This document shows, in pieces, positions 44,521 to 56,540 of a stretch of 64,000 nt of DNA. The notes beneath the pieces are model-generated. The model was not told the origin of the DNA and made no database searches. It saw only the letters and a program-made list of their open reading frames with translations. The stretch lies in assembly GCA_963978905.1 (NCBI GenBank), contig OZ022257.1:38264203-38328202 (forward strand), written 5' to 3'. A program made the position numbers and the translations under genes. This DNA comes from Trichostrongylus colubriformis. Taxonomy: Eukaryota > Nematoda > Chromadorea > Rhabditida > Trichostrongylidae. Every line of letters begins with the position of its first letter. Position 1 is the first letter of the stretch.

Positions 44521-46839
44521 CCAGTCGGATCGCCCAACTGCCGCCGGGCGCTCCTCCTTCTTAGGAGGGCCCGGCTTCGCCGGGCTCTCTTAAAATTTCA
44601 TTTTTCGATGAATGCTGAATGCGTTTTACACACTCTTTGCATAGGTCAGCGGTGGTTACTGTTATGGATAGTTACAATGAGCACTTGGTGACAAAGATTT
44701 TAAGGTGGTATGTGGCAACTGTTTGGCGCACACTAAGCAGGATAGGCAGAGCGCATACCTTCCGCAAATACTTTGCTCTATGCAATCGATAGGTAACGAA
44801 AGGGAACACAATATTGCCATAAGTCTGATCAAAGATACACCTAGTAACATCTTGGCATTATTGTGGGCATTATTTCATCAAAAATGGATTTAACATACAT
44901 TGTCTCATTCTCCTAGGATCCCCAAGAAACAACTTCTCGCTGCTCTCTAAGGGCAGCAGTGATAGTAGCTTCCTGCATAAGACTGGATAAGGAAACGGAA
45001 GACTGTTCAAGGCGAAAGAATTGGGATGTGCATAAAGTATCAGTCATGTCTGCTTTTCCGAAGCGCACATGGTCCACCATGACTCCGTAAAAAGATTCGA
45101 TGAAATCTGAACACTAAGCCTCATGTCTCGAGCGACATGGAAACAAACCCATATAGATTTGGCAGAGCCGGTAATACAACCTCACAGAGCGGGCACCGGA
45201 GCAGAGTAATAACTACTGACGCAATGTATGTAAGGTGTGGGTAGCAATGATAGAAAAATGAAATCTGAAAGGGCTGGCGAAGCCGCCCCTTAAGAAGAAG
45301 AAGCGGAGGCGGCGGCTTGGCGATCCAACTGGTATGCATACGATAATGTTAACGCTCAGCATGCTCACCATGAGATAACGCTCAGCAATGTGAGGCAAGG
45401 ATTATTGTATAACGTTGTTGGATATACGCTTATCCGCATATCCATTGGTGCACCCATTAGTCACAAAAATCAGAGAATGACCCCTCCCCCTGTGAGGGGC
45501 GCCATCCGTTCCGGCCCTCCAAGTACGATAGCTTTCTGAGCCACTCATGGCTTGAGAAAAAGATTGCAATCGTTTTGTTTCACACAGTTCCCCATTTCGT
45601 GATTGGTTCCGTTTAGGAATGAGGTGAGCGTGCAAAATAGGTGTTTTTATAAGTAGGAGATGCTATCACAACGATAACATGGCCTTATAATGATACTACA
45701 GTACCCGTCGGTTTCTCCCGACCTAGAGCGGTTGTTTTGCTTTTTATAATAAAGTGATATGTAGATGGTATCCTGAACATGAAGCATAGAACGCAGTATG
45801 AACAGCGCGCAACATTATTTGGACACTAAACTATTTAGCGGTGATACATCGGCAATTGATTTCAGAACACAATCAAGTATGTTCACACAATGGCACTGTT
45901 CATTAGACGCTTTTATTGTAGCGATCGTGGAGTAGTAGTCAGCAGTGCACTGAATTTTACCCAATCCACTTCCTAACGGCTCTTACAGCGCTAAGCAGTC
46001 GTTATATTCATTCCGCCACCATTAGGGTCCCACTCCGGATTGATTCCAACAAGTATGAGTTTGGACACTCCACTTTTTGTTGAGAGAGGAAACGGATTAG
46101 GCGACATTGGCCTTTTGACGCTCCTTATCGAATCTTATCAAACGTTATCAAGCTGGATCACTCCTAACCAATGGCCCCGTCCCACTCGCAAAACACCCAT
46201 GAGTATGAACGCTCCAGAATCAACGCGAAACGGATTCGAAAGCTCCAGCCTTTTTGCTCTCCTCATCGAATCTTATCAACCGTTATTAAGCTGAATCACT
46301 CCTGACTAATGTCCGGTCCCACTCACAAAACACCTATGAGTATGAACGCTACAGGATCAATGTAAAAAGCGAAAACGGATTCGAAGACTATAGCCTTTCC
46401 ACTCTCCTTATCGAATCTTATCAACCGTTATCAATGCGCGTCACCCACCATTAGTGTCCCCGTCCAACCCCGCACAACACCTGTGACTGTGAACGCTCCA
46501 GGATCAGTGCTCCTGCAACTAAGCATGTCATTCCAGTGTGCCGTCATTCCAGTGTGCTGACACCTACTGCGACGTCAGCGCACCGCAGAATGACGGCGAG
46601 AGTACAAAATAGGTGCTTATATAAGTAGGAGATGCTATCACTACGATAACATGGCCTTACAATGATACCCAGCATCCATCAGTTTCTCCCTACTCAGAGC
46701 GGTTACTTTGCTCTATCTTTTCCTAATCACAATCATTCACTTGCGGACGGACAGACATACCAACAAACCTACCGACAAACCTATCGACAAACCTACCGAC
46801 AAACCGACACACAAAGTTAGTGGTTTATATAATAGAAGA
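44521..46839 (-). mobile_element. Helitron-like family H2 copy with an H1 insert
   Basis: The minus-strand H2 head lies at 46839 (TCTTCTATTATATAAACC) with multiple GTAGGTTTGTCGG units. The 3' inverted block is 45332-44521. The middle (about 45735-46510) is H1-type sequence with ~146 bp units in reverse orientation, so this is a mosaic of both families. Confidence 0.7.
45735..46510 (-). mobile_element. H1 fragment with tandem units inside H2
   Basis: Reverse-oriented H1 body and tandem units (complement of GGTTGATAAGATTCGATAAG near 46130, 46270 and 46415). Neither H1 terminus is present, so it arrived by recombination or was trimmed. Confidence 0.65.
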
Positions 46840-46990
46840 TACTAGTTGGGCTAGCGCTCAGTACTGCGGTTATCACAGTGTGTATCTGTGCGATATGGTC
46901 TTCTGCGATATCGGTTGTTCAGTATCAACAATTTCCCCATCACAAAAATTTGTTATTCGCGTAGGACTGTGCGCCGGACCAGCTGGTCAT
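46840..46990 (+). mobile_element. Short H1 body fragment
   Basis: Matches the H1 body near 8340-8450 (ATCACA.TGT, then GCGATATGG.CTTC and GATATCRGTTGTTCA), flanking the head of the H2 copy. Confidence 0.5.
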
Positions 46991-47344
46991 AAGCATAACT
47001 TAACTTTCACTACAGATGAGAATGATTAAAGGAAAAAAAAGATAAAATAGAGAAAGGAACCACTGGATCGTACCACCATCGAAGAAGGTTCATTACATCA
47101 CGCTATGATGTGGCTTTGTGCAGCGGGCATAGGAAGCTTTTGCGATTATGAGACTTGAATCTCTTAGACTGCATTTTTGCACAGGAGAAAGAACGCAGAC
47201 TAATAAAAGATAGCAGCTGACTGAGCTCGAACAATGTTCAGGCCTATGCAAGAGGAGTGTGACACCCTCTTCGCACGAGTTTAGATTCGTGTTCAAGATG
47301 CTTGTAAGCGTTCAGCTACATGATGTTGTAGGGTAGCGATGCAA
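46991..47344. other. Unassigned 350 bp
   Basis: No coding or repeat match seen. Confidence 0.25.
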
Positions 47345-47838
47345 ATCAGAGCAAGATCTTACTAGGGGAAGTTTAAACTTCCTATGGAACTTTGAATTGA
47401 GACCCAGATGGCTCGATAGAGCTCCGAATACTGAAAATAATTGTGAAAACCAAAATCTCTAAAGGCATTCTGAAGCGAGTTACGAGGGGTCAAAGTTTGC
47501 TTGTGAAGCTTCACTGGTGAGGCACTTTGTCATCATCACGGCCGTTGCTAAGCTACTAGCGTCCACCGTGGCTTAGTGGTAGTGTTCCAGATCTGCAGGA
47601 TTGAATTGTACACTGCTGGTAAGCTACGGTGGTCGATGCTGGCTTAGCACGGCCGTGCTGATGGCAAAGTGCCTTATCAGTGAGGCATCACAGGCAAAGT
47701 TTGACCCCTCGTAACTTGCTACAGAATGCCTTTAGAAATTTTGGTTTTCACAATTGCTTTCAGTATTCGGAGCTCTATCGAGCCATCTGGGTCTCATTTC
47801 AAAGTTCCATGGGAATTTAAAACCCTTTTCTACTCAGA
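47345..47838. mobile_element. Foldback element with tRNA-like centre
   Basis: Two arms of about 170 bp mirror each other: ATGGAACTTTGAATTGAGAC, GGCTCGATAGAGCTCCGAAT and TTACGAGGGGTCAAAGTTTG on the left, their complements on the right. The inner arm ends (GAGGCACTTTGTCATCA.CACGGCC) also occur in the Tc5-like elements at 27.7 kb. The TAGGG-type tip suggests Tc4/Tc5 kinship, but a duplication could not be read. Confidence 0.75.
47566..47620 (+). ncRNA. tRNA-like module in the foldback loop
   Basis: CCGTGGCTTAGTGGTAGTG is a good A-box-like stretch followed by CCAGATCTGCAGGA, as in the Tc5-like elements. The B-box half is degenerate. Confidence 0.4.
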
Positions 47839-48479
47839 AGTAGGATCGTGCACGACCTATGCAAACGGAAGAGTAATGATCCAGGCGCTCCAATCGACGT
47901 GGAACGACAGATGGAGGAAGTTTCGTCTGTCATCTTCGACCACCTGCAGGGCATTCTTGATGAAGCTAGGGATTATTTAAATGAACATTCTTTTTCATGC
48001 TGCAGCGTCTCAAACCAACCTTTTCTTGTGACAGCTCCTTTTTCTTGGGTTGCGCTAGAAAATAAATGAATCACTCGGAGTGTTGAACCTCGATAGTGTC
48101 CAAGCGTTCAACAATTATCCATTTCCTCATACCGTGATACAGCTTCATCTCACCGCGTTGGTTGAAGGAGATCCTTGGAGGAAGTCCCATGCTATCGCGA
48201 AAACTCCCAGTGGCCAGTTCTCTTTCGCCTATCTGAACTATTAGTCTTCACGACTATTTGGAGCAAATTTTCTTCTTCTTTTTAAAATATGTGGAACCAG
48301 AGGCGATAGCTGGTGTAGTGACAAGTGGCGGGCATTTCCACTGGCCTGATGTGGGAATTAAAGGCACATTCCAGCAGTGGGAAACATTGTAGCCCTTTCA
48401 CATGACCTAATAGCTCCCCAAGCAGGCAAGGAGGCTGTGCACATATCGAAGAGCGATGATGAGTCTTCGCATGCGCGGA
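47839..48479. other. Unassigned 640 bp
   Basis: Open stretches of 73-84 codons on the plus strand (47726-48069) overlap the foldback element and share no known motif. Confidence 0.2.
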
Positions 48480-48900
48480 GCTCTCAAACCAGCTCAGCCA
48501 CACTCGGAGCTTGGCCCGCCCACCCCTGACGTGATTGTTGGCAATGTACGGTGGCAACGGTGGCAACAACGTGGCAAAAGAGGCTACGATCTGTGTGATA
48601 ATATAAGATAGGGATGAGATGCCAGTGATAAAGGAGATGTTGCCGTGAGGAAACAGGTGATATTCCAGAGTTCTCTATGATACAATTCAGCAAGAACTGA
48701 TTCAGAGGCACGTTTGCATGCGGTAACCGCGTCCAAGACCAGTTGTCAGGAGGCCTTATTTTACCCTTTTCGTGAACTTTTTCAAACTTTTCTTTGTCAG
48801 CGTATTCCACAGCACCTCTAATCTCATAATTTGACCACCCATGGTAATCTTGGAATGGGCCTTCAAGTCCCGCATGAAAGCTCGTTACTTCCTTCCATTC
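48480..48900 (-). other. Segment duplicated in inverse orientation at 51.4-51.7 kb; possibly coding
   Basis: Read on the minus strand it contains an open stretch with GPFQDYHGWSNYEIRGAVEY, then ADKEKFEKVHEKGKIRPPDN. Related sequence occurs on the plus strand at 51370-51745, broken there by frame changes. I do not recognise the product. It may be an exon-like host piece or part of an unknown transposon, present here as an inverted pair about 2.5 kb apart. Confidence 0.4.
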
Positions 48901-51369
48901 CTCCGGGGTGAATGGATTGTGTTTTATTCATCCGGACCTGTCTGGATGAATAAAAGCACTGACTCGCACATCGGCTGGTCCCGCAAGTCATTATATAGCT
49001 CGTACGTACTAATTAAATTAACCGCCACCAAGATTTTGAATGTAACTAGAATGTATGGCGAATCCCTGATAAAAGATTAACTTTAACTCTCACTTTCATG
49101 TGAGACTAATGGAGCCCCCTGCGAGCAAGTTGCTTTCTCAGCCCTTCCTACGAAGGCAGAAGAATGTGCGCCTCATCCTACTGAGGGTTTTATCAACGTC
49201 GAATTACATATCCACTCTCTGATATACCGCGAGCACTGATTTTGGCCAATGCCGCCTAGTTACGACTCATATACGGCTTTTTTCAGGATTGCATTACTTC
49301 AAAATTTTCTGATATGTGTAAGCAGTAGAGCCATCGCTTCCTTCTGTCGCTTACCTCAAATGTCTGCGTAGCTGTTCGATGTTGGAACTTTTTGAAAGCT
49401 AGCAAGTCATGATTTGAGAAACTCATGGATATATGATTAGAGTGCGGCTAGATCATCGAGCTTCTCACTTGTTATCTAACACTATAGGACCCTGCCTAAG
49501 ACGCTCTAGACTAAGAATGTAGGTAGAATGAAGCGGATATCTCCCGACCGGAAGCGATCAATTCTCCAATATCTCCCGACTTATCTTTGCAACATGCTAG
49601 TATGCGTGGCCATGTTGGTATACAAATCAGCTCCTTTTTGAAGAGCGGTGAGAGCAAGTGCTAGCTACTTTTTTTGGCATGTCAGGCACAAGCAGTACCT
49701 GTTACAGTAGCAACAGCTGGTACAACTCCGTTTGTGGTATTCCTAATAAAATCTGGAGCAAATAGATCGTGTGTCACACGTAGCTTCAATTACTTTTCCA
49801 GATGTGCACTTTCCCACCTTCTTCTGCTAACACAGAGTACAAAGCTTTCACATTTTCTTTTTCTACTATTTTTTTATTTCACCGTCACATTCATCCAACA
49901 TAATATTCAGTCCACACCGGGGTTTGTTCGATTTCCCTCCTGTGACACATCGCAGACTTCTAGTAGAGGAAAAGTTGGATGTCTATGCTGAGACCACCTT
50001 GGTTAGCTTGTCGTTTCTTCTCAAAAAAAGGGAGCCACAGAGCAGATTTGGTAAAAAATTTTCGCCTGAGGTCGGAGTATGCAATGGATGGGGCAGAAAT
50101 GCCCACCCAAAAGTCTTCATTTGTCATTGAATTTTCTTCAAAATGGAAGTCGGTCACCATCACAGCAGGATACCGCTCGGGTATGAACTTCAAAAGATAG
50201 GAAATGCCAGAGAGCAGCCCTTCTCTTTTTCTCTTTTTGAGCTTGGACTTTAGAGTGAAAAATCCCCGGATTGTTCATGCACAGCCTCTGCTACCTGTGG
50301 ATTGCTTCACAGGCACCTTCTTCTCTACTTCCCCGGTGGCCGTGTTTGATAGCTACGCAAGGGTCTAGAGAAAAGTCTGAAGGAATCTGGCATCGTCAAA
50401 TCGTAAGCTGAGCTGTTGCTTGCTCACCACATGTGGGAAACAAACTCCATTCTCATACCTTCCTAATTTCGTGAGCATAGCTCAGTGTTGTCATCTTGCA
50501 GGACGCGACGACGCGACGTCTAAACTGCCTAGGATCCTTCTCATAAGTTAATTTCGTGAGCATAGCTCAGTGTTGTCATCTTGCAAGACGCGACGACGCG
50601 ACGCCTAAACTTCCTAGGATCCTTCTCATAAGCTTGGCTTCGAGACAATGACAGTTTATGTCATGGGATTGTATATATGTCTAGACCCATCAGAAAAAAA
50701 TAACATTGCTCATTGGAAGGGGTCAGCGTTGCATCACCAGATAAGTAACCGTACAATTCTATACTGCGAGGGCTGGCTTTACCCACAATGTGCCATGGCA
50801 AGATATTAAAGACAGTGATAGAAGTAATAAGGTTCATGAGAAATGTCCAAAGAAGTCATTCACATGGAATGTAGGGGTCTAAGAAGCCTGTTTATGGCGA
50901 TATCCTTGTAGAAAAGCGTATCCTCGAGGTACAGGGACGGCGTAGCGGGTAACAACTGACGCCTCTAGATGACAAACCTTGCCTCCTGGGGTCGACTTTG
51001 CCGAAGAGTAACTGTGAGGTAGTGAAATGAGCGTGATAGCAGAATGGCACTTACCTTATCGATCGGAATGAAATGATGCTTCGCTTTTGTGGTGAACACG
51101 TCCACTGATCAGTATCAAAGATTAAAATCATGAATGATACACCCTTACTACCCCTACCACTGCCTTTGAGCGGTGCTTTGGAAAATTATTTCTCTGCTCT
51201 CAGAAAGGGTATAATAGTCAGGAGAGAAGGCGAGCAGATCAGCTGGTTAATTAATTAGAATGATGAAGGTAGGTCATTATCAAGTATCATTATCAGGCAC
51301 ATTATTATCAAGTAAGTGGCGAAAGTCCGGGTTTCCTCCATAGATTTCCACGTCACTGTGTGTAAAGTG
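48901..51369. other. 2.5 kb loop of the inverted pair; no recognised gene
   Basis: Contains a perfect 12 bp hairpin (48922-48955) and an 85 bp tandem duplication (50464-50632). Several open stretches of 60-105 codons (for example 49674-49991) show no known motif. I found no transposon protein. Confidence 0.3.
50464..50632. repeat. 85 bp tandem duplication
   Basis: TAATTTCGTGAGCATAGCTC starts at 50464 and again at 50549, and the two copies differ at only a few positions through CTAGGATCCTTCTCATAAG. Each copy contains GACGCGACGACGCGACG. Confidence 0.9.
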
Positions 51370-51745
51370 TCCAAATAACTCGAAGGCCATTCCAAGATCA
51401 ACTTGAGTGGGCTAAAGCTCTGAATTATGAAATAGGAGGTGCTGAGGAGTACGACGACAAAGGAAAATCCGGAAGAAGTCCCGAAAATGGCAAAAATAAG
51501 GCCTTCTGACATCTGGCCCTGGACGACTTCACCTCGTGAAACGAGCCTTTGAATAGTTCCCGCTGGATAGCATCATAAGAAACTCTGGGATATCACGTGT
51601 TTCCTCATGTTAGCGTCTGCTTTATCACTGGCATTATCACACAAATCGTAAAAATCGTTTGCTGCGTTGTTGCCACCGTTGCCAGCGTCATTGCCAACAA
51701 TCACATATGGGGTGGGCGGGCCTGGGCTGCTTGGTGAAGTAGCGC
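51370..51745 (+). other. Inverse copy of the 48.5-48.9 kb segment
   Basis: Shares AAGGCCATTCCAAGAT, AGGAGGTGCTG, AAATAAGGCCT, TTTATCACTGGCAT and GTTGTTGCCACCGTTGCCA with the complement of 48480-48900 in the same order. Reading frames are broken compared with that copy. Confidence 0.6.
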
Positions 51746-51995
51746 TTGCTTCCTTGGCTGTGTACGCTCCAGGTACTTACACTCAACCTTCGGCAATGGT
51801 ACAGCCTACCGGCTGTGGGGTCAAACTATCTGAGCACGGCGGGAGCTGTAACACCCCAAAAATTACAAATTATGCCTTAAATTACACAAACCGCTACTTT
51901 CGTGCTCTCAGAGGAGCCTCTTCTTCATGAAAGCATGGTAACCTAATTGTGCTTCGGCTGAGGATTAAACATCGGACGTACTGTAAGAGGTCTTA

Positions 51996-53660
51996 TCCTA
52001 CTGTATATAATTCGCTTAGTATGTCTGTGTGTGTCTGTGTGTGTGTGTGTGTTTGTCCGTCTGTCACGAAATTCATATCTCGCGTCGCAGCAAAGCTGGG
52101 ACGCTGAATTTTACAAGTGATATAGGGGGTGCCAAGGGAACCTCAGCGGTGGTGGACCGAAAGTGATAGCAACTGATAAGGGCTGATAAGAAGCCTCGGA
52201 AGGCAAATGTCACCAAATCCGTTTCGCCTTTCGGGTTGATCCTAAAGCGCTGACATCTATAGGTGTTTTGCTGAATGGGACGGGAACATTAATGGTGGAT
52301 GACCAGCATTGATAACGGTTGATAAGATTCGATAAGGAGCGTAAAAAGGCTAGAGTCGTCAAATCCGTTTCGCTTTTCGCGTTGATCCAAGAGCGCTGAC
52401 ACTCATGGGTGTTTAGATGGGTGGGTCAGGGACATTAATGGTGGGTGATCCAAGTTGATAATGGTTGATAAGATTCGATAAGGAGCGTAAAAAGGCTAGA
52501 GTCGTCAAATTCGTTTCGCCTTTCGCGTTGATCCAGGAGCGCTGACACTCATGGGTGTTAAGCAGGGTGGGTCAGGGACATTAATGGTGGGTGATCCAAA
52601 TTGATAATGGTTGATAAGATTCGATAAGGGGCGTAAAAAGGCTAGAGTCGTCAAATTTGTTTCGCCTTTCGCGTTGATCCAGGAGGGCTGACACTCATGG
52701 GTGTTGAGCAGGGTGGGACGGGGACATTAATAGTGGGTGATCCAAACTGATAGTGGTTGATAAGCTTCGATCAGGAGCGTGAGAAAGGGAAATGTCACCG
52801 AGGCCGCCTTGCTTCTACGGCTAACAGTGGAATGTTCATATTCGCAGGTATTGTAGGGTACGGGTACCTCAATGGTGCTGTTGGGTACAGGAGCCTCAGT
52901 GAAACTGATAACGGCTTACAGTGACTGATAAGAACCGTTAGGAATTGGATGGGATGAAATCCTCGCTAACATTGTACGACCGCTTTAGCAAAAGCGTCTG
53001 ATGCGCAGTGGCATCGGGTGAACATATTTTGTTTATGTTTTGATATCACTGACCGATGTATCGACCGCTGAATGTCTGGCGTTCCAAAAAATGGTGCGTT
53101 TCTCTTCATAATGCGATCTCCATTGATAATCATGATACAACCTATTTTTGTGATAGCAAAGCAAGCGGTTCACTCGGAATCATTTTCTAATGCGGTACTT
53201 GCAGCAACACTGGGTATCGACCGCTAGACTATGTAAAATTCCGAGTAATGAAGCATGTTTACAAAAGTGAGGAACATCGATAAGCGGGATATGACTCTAC
53301 CATCAATGTGTAGGAATTAGAGCTCAGCAAATGATCTATTTGTTACCAATCGATGCAATCGAATACAAAACTATCGATTTCCAAACTACCCAAACTCCCA
53401 ATGATGACCAGTTGGCTGGCGCACACTACTGCGCGCGATTCATGTGGATTACATGCAAAATGGGTTCCATGCAAAGCGATTGAAGTATACCGATACCAAA
53501 ATGCTTTTTTATCACGCCATCTTCCCGCTTTTTTGCAATTCAATAGCTCAGCTGAAAGCAGAGGGAAGGAAATCTCCGCTCCGCTGTGGTCGGGCCGAAC
53601 ACACCCATTTTGCACAACATCGCCATGAATCGCGCGCAGTAATCTGCGCCAGCCCACTGG
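51996..53660 (+). mobile_element. Helitron-like family H1, complete solo copy (1.67 kb)
   Basis: Starts TCCTACTGTATATAATTCGC after a host A (51995). It has a TG-rich run, four ~147 bp tandem units (about 52313-52760), the standard body, and a 253 bp inverted block (53408-53660) ending CCCACTGG before T. It is the simplest reference for the family because nothing is inserted into it. No protein. Confidence 0.85.
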
Positions 53661-53940
53661 TTACCTTCATAACACCATTTCAGATTCTCCAAGGTAACAT
53701 GTCTTAAAATCCCCGTAAGCAGTCCGCTTCGTAGCCACTCTCTCACAACAGCCAGAACTTACGGAGGGGAATCATTCGGAAAGTTCTTGCAGTTTTGAAG
53801 AATCCATTATTCAAATGATTTTTTTTGGCTCTTTTCTGGGGTTGCTTAATCTAAATTGAAGCTCGCTTCACGCTCTATCCAACCATTGTGATGCTTTTGC
53901 CCTAAAACGAATTATGAATTCTTTTAAGGTCACTAGAACA

Positions 53941-54526
53941 AAATGGACAAGCGACAGCTTCATACCATTCTTTTCCGGCAGACAAACGACCCAATTCTCA
54001 ACCGCGTCGGCTGGACAAAGGTCAAGCTTGTAGACGTTAGCTGCGCTAGCGTTGTGGTGGTATGGTGGTTTTCGGCTGCTCTGACCCACCATAACTTCAG
54101 AGGTCCCGGCAAAACTATTGCGGCTCAAATACACTGTGAGGAGCTCGCTAACGCATCGCAAACGGCAGATCATAAGCTAAGAATCGGCTAATAGGAAGGA
54201 ACTCAACTATCTTCACGATCGCATGTGGCCTTAATTTACACAAATAACCCTGGAAAAGTTGAATGAACAGGGCTTTGAAATCCGGCAGAATACCACCATA
54301 CTCGTATGACGTGGCACAGCGATTGGCATTTTTTCAAGCGTCTGGACAGCTTTATTTGGGGGAACGCTTCAAAATCCAGCACGATGCTAAAGCGAACTTT
54401 AACCAGTCCATCGCCTCTGGATCTTCACAGCTCTAGGCAACCGAAATAAGCGAGATTGTGTCTTGTTGGCAAAAATCTGCTAATTTTTATGATTCTTATA
54501 TCAAGTGATGAAATACTGTGTGAGCT
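53941..54526 (+). pseudogene. Mariner transposase relic
   Basis: An N-terminal start MDKRQLHTILF at 53943 resembles mariner transposases. From about 54235 a frame-shifted C-terminal part follows (TLEKLNEQGFEI; ERFKIQHDAKANFNQSIAS; ATEISEIVSCWQK), like the cecropia-type 'ATGI..LVSRWQKC' ending. The catalytic middle is largely lost and TIRs were not found. Confidence rests mainly on the C-terminal pattern. Confidence 0.5.
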
Positions 54527-54865
54527 CCCGATATGAGACATCGAAAACTGCAAAAACTATCCGGACGGGAGGCTCAGTAAAGTGGCTCATATAGTAGAGT
54601 TTGTTGCATTCAAATCAAGACTGAATGAGTTCTAATCCCTCATTCAGAGAAAAGATGAGATTTTAATTTAGGTCAACACGAGATGCACATACATCTGTCC
54701 TCTTCTTGTGTGACAGTGAGCAGAAAAACAGCGAAACTGTTGCCGCTGTGGACAATATAAACATGTAATACTCTGAAATAAGCAAATAATCGGACACCTT
54801 TGCTCAAGTAAAAACTCCACCGCATATTTCACAGTTCCTTCACTGCATGTACATATGCTCAAATA

Positions 54866-55746
54866 TTAGGTTGTCCCTAAAATCTTGTAGAATTTTTTTC
54901 GACCATCATTTTTTATTATTTTTTCTTCCAACAAACTACAATTAGGCAACAACGTATTCACCATTGTTATCCATAAGACTCTGCCACCTCATAAGTAAAT
55001 CGTTGATTCCTTCCTCCCGGAACTCTGGGTTCTGGGAGTCGATAAAGTCAGCGATCGCCTTTGCAAGCATGCCATAATCAACGAATTTTCTTTTGGCCAG
55101 GAAGGATTCAAGAGGATGGGGAAGGTGATAGTCAGAAGGGGCAATGTCTGGAGAGTAAGGCCTGTAGGGCAGGACATCCAAGCCGAGCTCGTGTAGCTTG
55201 GCCTATATACCTTTCGTGGAATGGGAGGGGGCGTCGTCATAGGAGGGTGACCGCGGACATTTTTTGGAGCTTTTCAGGAACAGCGACAGCGAGCTGCTGG
55301 AGCTGGTGGGTGCATACGGTAGCGGTGACTGTCTCGCCTTGTACCATCTTTTCATGGAAAAGCATTCCTTCGCCGTCGCAGATGTAGCACAGTCCTGAGC
55401 GTGGCTTGTCTTCCATGTCAATCTCGCCGTTGCTGAAGCTGATGAGCCAGCGGCGCATGGTCTCGTAGCTCACACATCCCTTGCCCAATGCAGCGCTGAT
55501 GAAGTGGCAAGCTTCCGTCATTTTGATGCCGCCAGACTACTCATAGCAGATGACACCGCAAGTTGGGTGGGTATCAACAGCGGCCATTAGAGCTCTCTCT
55601 ACGCTATCTGGTGGGTCAATATATATTTTTCTAGAAAGATTAGAGCACGATCTACCATATTCCTAAACCGCTTAGACCTGCCACGAAGTAAACAAGAGTT
55701 ACTGATTTTTTTGGAAAAATCCTGCAAGACTTTTGGGACAACCTAA
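54866..55746 (-). mobile_element. Mariner element relic (881 bp)
   Basis: The ends TTAGGTTGTCCC...GGGACAACCTAA are flanked by TA (54864-54865, 55747-55748). On the minus strand 55521-55237 gives an N-terminal helix-turn-helix region (SYETMRRWLISFSNGEIDME, then DKPRSG), and 55181-54942 gives YRPYSPDIAPSDYH with the third catalytic Asp and a mariner C-terminus. The section with the first two Asp is deleted or scrambled, so it is inactive. Confidence 0.88.
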
Positions 55747-55989
55747 TATTTTCGTAGCATGCTCAACCCATTGGAGCCCGCGCATGTTCTGCGACTGGCA
55801 GCCGCGTGAGACCGCCCCGCCCGATGGAGCGTCGCGACTGCAGCTCAAATATGGGCTACGTGGGCTGTTGTGGCCGGTTTTTTGGAAGTGCTCGTATTTT
55901 TGCAGGAAGCGCGGACGGGAAGCAAAATTCCATGAATTACGAAATCTTGAACTATGTTGCGATTTTGCGCACTTTCTGCTCCTGTCTGC

Positions 55990-56540
55990 ACCCTGTCCGA
56001 TCTCCCTCATCCATTTGTAGTTTGGTAGGATGGGTAGAGATGCAGAACCTGGATTCCTGATCGATCAGAGTACGCATTTAGCTTTCTCCAGTGACCTTCT
56101 GAAGAACACCTGGATGATGATTTCTACCACCTTCTTATCGAATTGGACGAAGGGAACGAAACAACACAGGATGAGTCCGCTGATGAATCGCTTCTCCCTG
56201 ATTACAAAACCGGCTCGGAAGATGATTGAGGAACGGGAAACACCTGGTCCAATACTCTACCATTCAGGACCGGTGGATTTTCATTGGAGTGTATGGACCT
56301 GCTACTCATGTGTCAATTGCAGTGACCCTGTGGATTTTAACAATCTCTCTCTCAATACAGATATGGTGGATTTCACTGTCAAGGAAGCAAATGATATGGG
56401 AAACAAAAGGTCGAAAAAAGAGGAGCAACTTTCCAGGAGATGACAGAAGTCGAGATGAAAAACTTTTTAGGGGTTTGTCTCTAGATGGGACTAGTGAATC
56501 TGCCGCGTCTTCATAGTTACTGGAGCCATAGACCAGCTTT
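55990..56540 (+). pseudogene. piggyBac-type transposase, N-terminal fragment
   Basis: Near 56435-56530 the sequence reads EVEMKNFLGVCL, stop, MGLVNLPRLHSYWS, matching the conserved 'EMK.FLG..L.MG...LP....YW' block of piggyBac transposases. Upstream, SDPVDFNNLSLNTDMVDFTV, then KEAND, fits the preceding 'F..FF...L...IV.ETN' block. One stop lies inside the motif and the catalytic core is absent. TTAA ends were not identified. Confidence 0.55.

Noticed and set aside
49674..49991. 105-codon open stretch with a hydrophobic segment as a membrane protein
   Set aside because: The hydrophobic run comes from a T-rich tract, another frame is open over the same bases, and no homologous pattern is recognised.
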